Shown: positions 1 to 4,115 of the stretch, piece after piece
Layout: each line of letters opens with the position of its first letter
Numbering within the stretch: the stretch's first letter is position 1
Origin: Pseudomonadota bacterium
Lineage (GTDB): Bacteria; Pseudomonadota; Gammaproteobacteria; Burkholderiales; Burkholderiaceae_C
Length of the DNA: 7,962 nucleotides
Direction: 5' to 3'
NCBI GenBank assembly: GCA_023422975.1
Contig: JAFAGF010000290.1
Coordinates: 1-7,962 of the forward strand
The notes under the pieces: generated by a model
The model's database searches: none
Told to the model about the DNA's origin: nothing
The model's input: only the letters and a program-made list of their open reading frames with translations
Made by a program: the position numbers and the translations under genes

Positions 1-86
1 GTAAAGCGGGAAAAATTACCAATGCGTCCTTGCGGCTTCTTCTCCGACCCTTTTTGTAAAGCGCCTACAAATAGCAAAGCACAAAG
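1..86. other. Intergenic flank, no gene recognised
   Basis: This AT-rich stretch lies beyond the terminator of the tRNA-His genes. No open reading frame with a convincing start, no tRNA and no recognisable domain is visible on either strand. The 8-mer GTAAAGCG occurs twice (1-8 and 56-63), which could be chance. The neighbouring gene, if any, lies outside the window. Confidence 0.5.
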
Positions 87-117
87 AAAAAGCCCATCTT
101 GCTAGCAAGATGGGCTT
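87..117 (-). terminator. Rho-independent terminator of the tRNA-His genes
   Basis: Positions 90-117 form a perfect 28-base palindrome (arms 90-103 and 104-117, so about 12 pairs around a 4-base turn). Read on the minus strand, the hairpin ends in a run of five T (complement of 87-91). It begins only 4 nt downstream of the encoded CCA of the last tRNA-His. The stem is GC-rich in its middle (GCCCATC / GATGGGC), as expected of an intrinsic terminator for tRNA transcripts. Confidence 0.88.
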
Positions 118-120
118 ATA

Positions 121-197
121 TGGGGCGATCAATGGGGCTCGAACCCACGACAACCGGAATCACAATCCGGGGCTCTACCAACTGAGCTATGACCGCC
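121..197 (-). tRNA. tRNA-His (anticodon GTG), distal copy
   Basis: The reverse complement folds as a full 77-nt tRNA with encoded CCA. The anticodon stem-loop is CCGGA TTGTGAT TCCGG, giving anticodon GTG. The histidine-specific extra G-1 is encoded (complement of 197) and faces C73 (complement of 124), the main identity element for histidyl-tRNA synthetase. The acceptor stem is GCGGTCA / TGATCGC, with one G-U pair at 4-69. D stem GCTC/GAGC and the TTCGA T loop are normal. It is second in the transcript after the copy at 237-313. Its body is nearly identical to that copy but its acceptor stem differs at five of seven pairs, all with pairing kept. Confidence 0.96.
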
Positions 198-206
198 GTA
201 AACAAC

Positions 207-229
207 GTTTTAAGTCGAAGACTTAAAAC
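207..229 (-). other. Perfect hairpin between the two tRNA-His genes
   Basis: A 10-bp perfect inverted repeat (GTTTTAAGTC at 207-216, GACTTAAAAC at 220-229) with a 3-nt loop lies in the 39-nt spacer between the tRNA-His genes. It has no T tract on either strand, so it is not a standard terminator. An A/U-rich stem in a tRNA spacer fits a processing structure flanked by single-stranded RNase E sites. That role is inferred; only the pairing is seen. Confidence 0.6.
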
Positions 230-236
230 TAAATTT

Positions 237-313
237 TGGGGTGGCTGATGGGGCTCGAACCCACGACAACCGGAATCACAATCCGGGACTCTACCAACTG
301 AGCTACAGCCACC
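237..313 (-). tRNA. tRNA-His (anticodon GTG), promoter-proximal copy
   Basis: The reverse complement is a 77-nt tRNA with encoded CCA, acceptor stem GTGGCTG / CAGCCAC, and an encoded G-1 (complement of 313) opposite C73 (complement of 240). The anticodon is GTG, so it decodes both His codons. The D stem has one G-U closing pair (GCTC/GAGT) where the other copy has G-C. It is first in the transcript, about 7 nt after the likely start site given by the TATAAT box at 327-332. The ppiD stop codon is 64 nt upstream. Confidence 0.97.
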
Positions 314-326
314 AGCAGAGATTTGA

Positions 327-355
327 ATTATAGCTGATTTCTTAGACTCTCTAGA
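327..355 (-). promoter_or_regulatory. Candidate sigma-70 promoter of the tRNA-His genes
   Basis: The minus strand carries a perfect TATAAT (complement of 327-332). Transcription would start near 319-320, about 7 nt before the mature tRNA-His 5' end, a typical short tRNA leader. At 17-nt spacing the -35 hexamer would be TCTAGA (350-355), matching consensus at only 3 of 6 bases, so an activator or UP element may be needed. The box overlaps one arm of the dyad at 330-366. Confidence 0.5.
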
Positions 356-366
356 AAATCAGCTAT
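330..366. promoter_or_regulatory. 11-bp dyad between ppiD and tRNA-His
   Basis: ATAGCTGATTT (330-340) and AAATCAGCTAT (356-366) are perfect reverse complements. After one mismatch the stem can continue for five more pairs (342-346 with 350-354, one of them G-U) around a 3-nt loop. One arm starts 12 nt after the ppiD stop; the other overlaps the tRNA-His -10 box. No T tract follows on either strand, so it is not an intrinsic terminator. It may protect the ppiD mRNA 3' end or serve as an operator for the tRNA promoter; the sequence does not decide between these. Confidence 0.55.
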
Positions 367-377
367 GAAATTCTTAG

Positions 378-2279
378 TCAGGGGCGATTCACTTTGAATT
401 GAACATCGAATTTCTTCTTGAGCAATTCATAGTAAGCAGCGCCTTCTGCAGTACTCATCAATTGTACATACTGCAACGAAGCTTGACGGGCAAAGTCCTC
501 ACTTCTTTCATCTTGGGGAACAATTTTGTTCACCTTCACAATCGCATAGCCTGCATCGCCCATGCTCACACCTTCCCAAGCAGGCAACGCATCCGTTTTG
601 GCCTGCAACGCAGCATTGAGAACTTGACTCGGCATGCCTACGGAGTTGTCACGCGATACCACCACCGCTGGCAACAGGCCTTGCGCCTTAGATGCATCCA
701 CCCTCCACTCTGCCAGCTTCGCCTCCCCTGCCTCACGCGCAAGTACTGCGGCTTGCTGCGCGACATACAAAGTCTTCACACGCTCCGTGACTTCTTCGAA
801 TGCAAGTTGCTTGGCAGGCTGGTAGCTCACAACACGCCCGGAAACCATTTGGTTCGAACCAATGTCAATGGCATCTGTATTGCGCTTGTTGTCAATGCTG
901 TCTGCAGAAAACAGCGCCTCAAGGAACGCTTCGCTCGCCAGCACACCTTCTGCATCGGTTTTGGGCTCTCGCGTCACGCCATCGACTGCTTGCAACTCCA
1001 AGCCCAGCTTGTCAACAGCAGGCTGCAAGCTGTCCGCCTGCTCATATACCGTATTCGCAAAAACTTCGGCCACTTCGGCAAACTTGCGCTGCGCTTGCTG
1101 ATCCTTGAGATCGTTCACAATTTTTTCACGCACCGAAGCAAAGCTTGGGACCTCTGGCTGCTTCACATCTGTCAGTTGAATGATGTGGAAACCAAATTCG
1201 GATTCAACTACGCCACTGATCTCACCTTTTTGCATACCGAATGCCGTTTGCTCAAACTCTGGCACCATCGCACCACGCGCAAAATACCCCAAGTCACCGC
1301 CAGAGCCTGCAGAGCCTGTATCTTGCGATTCAGCCTTGGCCACTTCGGCAAAACTTGCGGGATTGGCTTTGATCTTCTCATCAATCGCTTGCGCCTTCGC
1401 TTTGGCTGCCTCACGCTCCGCAGCAGGCATGCTCTTGGGCGCATTCACCAAAATATGGCTTGCACGGCGCTCTTCCTGCCCACCTGCTAAACGCGAGGCG
1501 TTTTCCTTGTAGTAAGTCTGCAGGTCAGATTCATTCAGTTCAATGCCATCGCGCACCGTTTTAAGGTCTAGCACCACGTATTCGATCTTGGCCTGTTCAG
1601 ACTGCTGGAATTTCGCAAGATTAGCTTGATAAAACGCCTTCAGATCGTCTTCTTTGACCTGCACTTGAGAAGCAAAGTCCTTGGCCATAAATTGAGCCAC
1701 CTGAATTTCGCGGCGTTGCAAGAAAGCATCCATCGCGGCATTCGCCACGGCAGGTGTTGCCAGCGCGGTATTCATGACATTCCCCAGGACTTGCCCCAAA
1801 GACATATCGCGACGCAAAGAGGCTTCATAGCCTTCGGGTGTCATTCCTTGCGCAGCCAGCAATGCACGGTAGCCTTCCGCATCCAAGCTGCCATCAGGTT
1901 TACGCAAACTGGCAATCGCTGGAATTTTCTGCAACGTACTTGCCAACGCAGCATCACTGGTCACCAAATGCATTTTTTGCGCCGCAACCTGCAAGACGCG
2001 ATCACGCACCATGCGCTCTAACGTGGCATAGCGTGCTTGCGGAGAATCCAGCAACTTCGCGTCGATACCAGGGTTTTCCGCACGCAAACGATCACTCTCA
2101 TAGCGATGCGCGTTGTCCCAGTCATTCTGGGTGATATCTTGCCCGTCCACCCGCGCGACCGTCGGGCTAGAGCCCGAGAAGTAGCTCTGGTCGATACCGA
2201 CAAAAATAAACGAGGGAATGATCAGCAAGAACAACAAGATCATGACGAACTTGGAATGCTTGCGGATTGATTCGAGCAT
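378..2279 (-). CDS. ppiD: Membrane-anchored periplasmic peptidyl-prolyl isomerase PpiD
   Basis: This 633-residue protein matches PpiD/SurA-type folding factors (E. coli PpiD is about 620). The short cytoplasmic N terminus (MLESIRKHSKF) is followed by one hydrophobic segment at residues ~12-28, a signal anchor. Next come a SurA_N-like helical region (~40-240), a parvulin domain at ~271-373 and a C-terminal region. The parvulin domain has the family motifs ASHILV, GGDLGYF, MVPEFEQ and EFGFHII. PpiD works beside the SecYEG exit on newly exported proteins. The ATG at 2279 is preferred because it gives the classic MLxxIR anchor start and has a weak AGAAAGA ribosome site; an in-frame GTG at 2357 would add 26 unconserved residues translated through a terminator-like hairpin. 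hupB lies upstream as in E. coli, but three tRNA-Val genes and terminators separate them, so ppiD probably has its own promoter. Confidence 0.95.
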   Translation of the reverse strand: MLESIRKHSKFVMILLFLLIIPSFIFVGIDQSYFSGSSPTVARVDGQDITQNDWDNAHRYESDRLRAENPGIDAKLLDSPQARYATLERMVRDRVLQVAAQKMHLVTSDAALASTLQKIPAIASLRKPDGSLDAEGYRALLAAQGMTPEGYEASLRRDMSLGQVLGNVMNTALATPAVANAAMDAFLQRREIQVAQFMAKDFASQVQVKEDDLKAFYQANLAKFQQSEQAKIEYVVLDLKTVRDGIELNESDLQTYYKENASRLAGGQEERRASHILVNAPKSMPAAEREAAKAKAQAIDEKIKANPASFAEVAKAESQDTGSAGSGGDLGYFARGAMVPEFEQTAFGMQKGEISGVVESEFGFHIIQLTDVKQPEVPSFASVREKIVNDLKDQQAQRKFAEVAEVFANTVYEQADSLQPAVDKLGLELQAVDGVTREPKTDAEGVLASEAFLEALFSADSIDNKRNTDAIDIGSNQMVSGRVVSYQPAKQLAFEEVTERVKTLYVAQQAAVLAREAGEAKLAEWRVDASKAQGLLPAVVVSRDNSVGMPSQVLNAALQAKTDALPAWEGVSMGDAGYAIVKVNKIVPQDERSEDFARQASLQYVQLMSTAEGAAYYELLKKKFDVQFKVNRP

Positions 2280-2302
2280 AGTCAATCTTTCTGAGGATGC
2301 AT

Positions 2303-2332
2303 AAAAAAAGGCGAACCCTCGCTCGCCTTTTT
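2303..2332 (-). terminator. Terminator-like hairpin in the ppiD leader
   Basis: AAAAAGGCGA (2305-2314) pairs perfectly with TCGCCTTTTT (2323-2332) around an 8-nt loop. On the minus strand it is followed by seven T (complement of 2303-2309), the form of an intrinsic terminator. It ends only about 24 nt before the ppiD ATG at 2279. It may back up the tRNA-Val terminator at 2480-2513 or act as an attenuator within the ppiD leader. It is also reasonably symmetric, with five T on the plus strand. Confidence 0.65.
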
Positions 2333-2479
2333 CAATGGAATTGCGCAGCCACTGCACGCAGTGCGCGAACCGAATAAGGAAACCCTCAGATTCTACCTGC
2401 TCAACTCCTTGGCAGGTCTACAGATATTCGCATGACTGCACCTGCAACATCAGGTTGTGGAATGAATCAAGCAGGCAAC
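2333..2479 (-). promoter_or_regulatory. Probable ppiD promoter region
   Basis: This 147-nt stretch between the tRNA-Val terminator and the leader hairpin is the only room for a ppiD promoter upstream of that hairpin. The best -10 seen is TAGAAT on the minus strand (2390-2395, 5 of 6 matches). The only -35-like hexamer, TAGACC at 2415-2420, is 19 nt away and weak. A small perfect dyad, CACTGC-AC-GCAGTG, sits at 2350-2363, downstream of the putative start. No gene is seen on either strand. Confidence 0.25.
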
Positions 2480-2513
2480 AAAAAAGCACCTTGCCGTGCA
2501 GCAAGGTGCTTTT
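2480..2513 (-). terminator. Rho-independent terminator of the tRNA-Val array
   Basis: AAAAGCACCTTGC (2482-2494) and GCAAGGTGCTTTT (2501-2513) form a perfect 13-bp stem with a 6-nt loop. On the minus strand it is followed by six T (2480-2485). It lies 12 nt past the CCA end of the last tRNA-Val and should stop transcripts from hupB through the array. It is by far the strongest of the hairpins that follow each tRNA-Val gene. Confidence 0.9.
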
Positions 2514-2525
2514 GCGTGATTGAAG

Positions 2526-2601
2526 TGGTGGGTGCTAACGGGGTCGAACCGCTGACCTACGCCTTGTAAGGGCGCCGCTCTACCAACTGAGCTAAGCACC
2601 C
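2526..2601 (-). tRNA. tRNA-Val (anticodon TAC), third copy in transcript
   Basis: The reverse complement is a 76-nt tRNA with encoded CCA, acceptor stem GGGTGCT / AGCACCC, A73, D stem GCTC/GAGC, anticodon loop CTTACAA (anticodon TAC, valine) and T loop TTCGACC. The anticodon stem GCGCC/GGCGT includes one G-U pair. By eye the sequence is identical to the copies at 2652 and 2783, pointing to recent duplication or gene conversion. It is followed by the terminator at 2480-2513. Confidence 0.97.
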
Positions 2602-2620
2602 ACTGCAATCTTAAATAACC

Positions 2621-2641
2621 AGCATCTATTGCAAAGATGCT
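2621..2641 (-). other. Hairpin in the spacer between tRNA-Val copies 2 and 3
   Basis: AGCATCT (2621-2627) and AGATGCT (2635-2641) make a perfect 7-bp stem around a 7-nt loop in the 50-nt spacer. No T tract follows on the minus strand. The sequence resembles the spacer hairpin at 2740-2771 (shared AGCATCTA, TTGC and ATGCTT blocks), so the two spacers probably arose with the tRNA duplications. It is likely a processing structure or decayed terminator. Confidence 0.5.
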
Positions 2642-2651
2642 TCACAGCGAA

Positions 2652-2727
2652 TGGTGGGTGCTAACGGGGTCGAACCGCTGACCTACGCCTTGTAAGGGCG
2701 CCGCTCTACCAACTGAGCTAAGCACCC
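2652..2727 (-). tRNA. tRNA-Val (anticodon TAC), second copy in transcript
   Basis: Full 76-nt tRNA on the minus strand, apparently identical to its two neighbours: acceptor stem GGGTGCT / AGCACCC, anticodon TAC and encoded CCA. It lies 50 nt upstream of the third copy and 55 nt downstream of the first in transcription order. Both spacers hold a hairpin. Confidence 0.97.
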
Positions 2728-2737
2728 GCTGTGGAAT

Positions 2738-2771
2738 AAAAAAAGCATCTAGATTGCTCTATATGCTTTTT
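2738..2771 (-). terminator. Terminator-like hairpin inside the tRNA-Val array
   Basis: AAAAAGCAT (2740-2748) pairs with ATGCTTTTT (2763-2771). After one mismatch four more pairs form (2750-2753 with 2758-2761), capped on the minus strand by a GCAA (GNRA-type) tetraloop. Seven T follow on the minus strand (2738-2744). The form is that of an intrinsic terminator placed after the first tRNA-Val, so it could partly stop transcription before copies 2 and 3. The lower stem is A/T-rich, so termination may be inefficient. Confidence 0.55.
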
Positions 2772-2782
2772 ACAGTGGGAAG

Positions 2783-2858
2783 TGGTGGGTGCTAACGGGG
2801 TCGAACCGCTGACCTACGCCTTGTAAGGGCGCCGCTCTACCAACTGAGCTAAGCACCC
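2783..2858 (-). tRNA. tRNA-Val (anticodon TAC), first copy in transcript
   Basis: Full 76-nt tRNA on the minus strand with encoded CCA and anticodon TAC, apparently identical to the two downstream copies. Its 5' end (2858) lies only 17 nt after the hupB stop codon, with no terminator and no recognisable promoter between them. It is therefore probably co-transcribed with hupB, and RNase P cleavage at its 5' end would define the 3' end of the hupB mRNA. Confidence 0.97.
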
Positions 2859-2875
2859 CACTGTTAAAACTTTGA

Positions 2876-3148
2876 TTAGTTCAAAGCGTCCTTCAATGCC
2901 TTACCTGGACGGAACTTAGGCACCTTGGCAGCTTTGATCTTGATGGTGTCGCCAGTACGTGGATTGCGACCTGTACGAGCAGCGCGCTTGCCAACTGCAA
3001 AAGTACCAAAACCTACCAAGGAAACTGTACCGCCCTTTTTCAAGGTCTTCTTCACTGCGTCGATCGTCGATTCCAGTGCGCGAGCTGCTGCAGCCTTGGA
3101 AATATCGGCGTTGTTAGCAATGTGCTCAATCAGTTCAGTCTTATTCAC
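2876..3148 (-). CDS. hupB: Histone-like DNA-binding protein HU (beta type)
   Basis: This 90-residue protein is exactly the usual HU length. It has the helical dimerisation half ([10 protein letters not shown]... to ~residue 42), then the beta-arm region with GFGTF at 46-50 and RNPRTG at 61-66, including the Pro63 that intercalates into DNA. HU dimers bend and compact nucleoid DNA without strict sequence specificity. The start is a GTG at 3148 (encoding VNKTEL): it gives the family length and has an AGAGG Shine-Dalgarno sequence 6 nt upstream; upstream in-frame TTG codons would add unconserved residues. The gene is in the E. coli-like order hupB then ppiD, but tRNA-Val genes follow after 17 nt. 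The leader contains competing hairpins that could hide the ribosome site. Confidence 0.97.
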   Translation of the reverse strand: MNKTELIEHIANNADISKAAAARALESTIDAVKKTLKKGGTVSLVGFGTFAVGKRAARTGRNPRTGDTIKIKAAKVPKFRPGKALKDALN

Positions 3149-3210
3149 AAGATGCCTCTCGAGAAATGGTTGTTGGAGCGCCTTTGTGACAGATGCCTCC
3201 AAAGAGGCAT
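3149..3210 (-). promoter_or_regulatory. hupB leader with two alternative stems
   Basis: On the minus strand ATGCCTC (3210-3204) is followed by TTTG and then GAGGCAT (3199-3193), a perfect 7-bp hairpin. A second GAGGCAT (3158-3152) holds the hupB Shine-Dalgarno sequence, 3 nt before the GTG start. The first arm, as ATGCCTCT, can pair with AGAGGCAT at 3159-3152 for 8 bp. The two pairings exclude each other: one leaves the ribosome site free, the other hides it. This layout is seen; its use as a switch is inferred. Confidence 0.45.
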
Positions 3211-3394
3211 TTACACCAAACGGTGCTTGTCAGCGTTAGGCGAGATTCTAGACAGGTTTCTCAGGCATTTTGGTGAAAGCAAGGATTTTTTTCGCGCGTG
3301 AGCGCGAAGTGATTCATTGCCTCCGCCTACAACTGTAAACACCATGCCAGAGCGAACAGCCACTTTTGTACACGGCTGTGCACGTTCAGGCAAT
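3211..3394 (-). promoter_or_regulatory. hupB upstream region with dyad
   Basis: No gene is supported here. A perfect 7-bp dyad (TTCGCGC 3291-3297, GCGCGAA 3302-3308, 4-nt loop) sits next to a run of T on the plus strand and has the look of a regulator site or an upstream AT/GC boundary. The best -10 candidate for hupB is TAGAAT on the minus strand (3245-3250), which would give a leader of about 90 nt including the alternative stems. Its -35 region is poor, so the promoter call is weak. Confidence 0.25.
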
Positions 3395-3430
3395 AAAAAA
3401 GCGCTGAGGGTGTTCCCGCAGCGCTTTTAT
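3395..3430 (-). terminator. Rho-independent terminator of uvrC-pgsA
   Basis: AAAAGCGCTG (3397-3406) pairs perfectly with CAGCGCTTTT (3419-3428); after one mismatch GGG/CCC (3408-3410, 3415-3417) extends the stem around a TGTT loop. Six T follow on the minus strand (3395-3400). It lies 18 nt after the pgsA stop and separates the uvrC-pgsA unit from hupB. Confidence 0.9.
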
Positions 3431-3446
3431 TGGGTGCCGTACAACG

Positions 3447-4016
3447 CTAGTGCTTGACGCGGCTTCTGATCTCTGGAATTGCTTTTTGCAAGTAATACAC
3501 CATGGACCATACGGTCAGCACCGCTGCCGCCCAAATCAGAATCTGCCCCCACAGCCGGGTATCAATCACGCCAAACAGTACCCCATCAAACAACAGGAAG
3601 GGAATGGCTACCATCTGCACCGTCGTTTTGACCTTGCCGATCATATGCACCGCCACACTCTTGCTGGCACCAATTTGTGCCATCCACTCGCGCAGTGCCG
3701 AAATCGCGATTTCGCGCCCAATGATGATCAGCGCCACAAATACGTCCGCGCGCTGCAAATGCACCAGTACCAGCAACGATGCGCAGACCAAAAATTTGTC
3801 TGCTACGGGATCAAGGAACGCGCCGAACGATGAAGTCTGATTCAGGCGCCGCGCCAAAAAACCATCCAGCCAATCGGTGGCCGCAAAAACAATGAACATC
3901 AACGCCGCAATCAGATTGCGGGCCTCTGGCGCAAATGGCGCATAGAACACGCCAACGATCAGCGGGATCGCGACAATGCGCGTCCAAGTCATCAGCGTGG
4001 GAATGGTGAAGAACAT
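3447..4016 (-). CDS. pgsA: CDP-diacylglycerol-glycerol-3-phosphate 3-phosphatidyltransferase
   Basis: This 189-residue integral membrane enzyme makes phosphatidylglycerolphosphate from CDP-diacylglycerol and glycerol 3-phosphate, the committed step to phosphatidylglycerol and cardiolipin. The CDP-alcohol phosphotransferase signature D-x2-DG-x2-AR-x8-G-x3-D-x3-D is complete at residues 48-73 (Asp48, Asp51, Asp69, Asp73). Hydrophobic segments lie on both sides, and REIAISALREWMA and IGKVKTT match E. coli PgsA closely. The ATG at 4016 (MFFTIPTLMTWTR) aligns with the E. coli start MQFNIPTL. It has no visible Shine-Dalgarno sequence and sits against a long inverted repeat. An in-frame GTG at 4094, with AGGA 9 nt upstream, would give a 215-residue form with a basic 26-residue extension. 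uvrC ends 99 nt upstream, the conserved uvrC-pgsA order. Confidence 0.96.
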   Translation of the reverse strand: MFFTIPTLMTWTRIVAIPLIVGVFYAPFAPEARNLIAALMFIVFAATDWLDGFLARRLNQTSSFGAFLDPVADKFLVCASLLVLVHLQRADVFVALIIIGREIAISALREWMAQIGASKSVAVHMIGKVKTTVQMVAIPFLLFDGVLFGVIDTRLWGQILIWAAAVLTVWSMVYYLQKAIPEIRSRVKH

Positions 4017-4085
4017 GGCGGCGATTGTGTCACGGCTGAGGCACTTTGGATGCAAGCAAGCACGCGATACCTGCAATCGCCGCCA
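4016..4085 (-). promoter_or_regulatory. Inverted repeat at the pgsA start codon
   Basis: On the minus strand GGCGGCGATTG (4084-4074) and CAATCGCCGCC (4027-4017) are perfect complements, 11 bp, enclosing 46 nt. A T-A pair with the first base of the ATG makes a twelfth. The downstream arm occupies the whole ribosome-binding window of pgsA, and no purine-rich ribosome site exists there. The stem would be very stable, so translation may need opening by ribosomes arriving from uvrC or from the upstream GTG. Confidence 0.6.
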
Positions 4086-4115
4086 AGACACCACAGTCCA
4101 GCGTCCTGTTCTGAT

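Noticed and set aside
399..1490. Long plus-strand open frame antisense to ppiD
   Set aside because: It lies wholly inside the clear ppiD coding sequence, shows no recognisable domain, and is rich in His, Arg, Cys and Leu, as expected of a shadow frame.
2280..2357. N-terminal extension of PpiD from a GTG at 2357
   Set aside because: The added 26 residues are translated through a terminator-like hairpin and precede the conserved MLxxIR anchor start.
2480..2858. CRISPR-like array suggested by three regular identical repeats
   Set aside because: The repeats are complete tRNA-Val genes with CCA, and the spacers are hairpins, not unique spacers of constant length.
3149..3202. N-terminal extension of HU from a TTG at 3202
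   Set aside because: The GTG at 3148 gives the canonical 90-residue HU and has a good AGAGG ribosome site; the extension passes through the leader stems.
3211..3393. 60-codon minus-strand frame upstream of hupB
   Set aside because: It lies between the pgsA terminator and the hupB leader, has no clear ribosome site and no family likeness; the region reads better as regulatory sequence.
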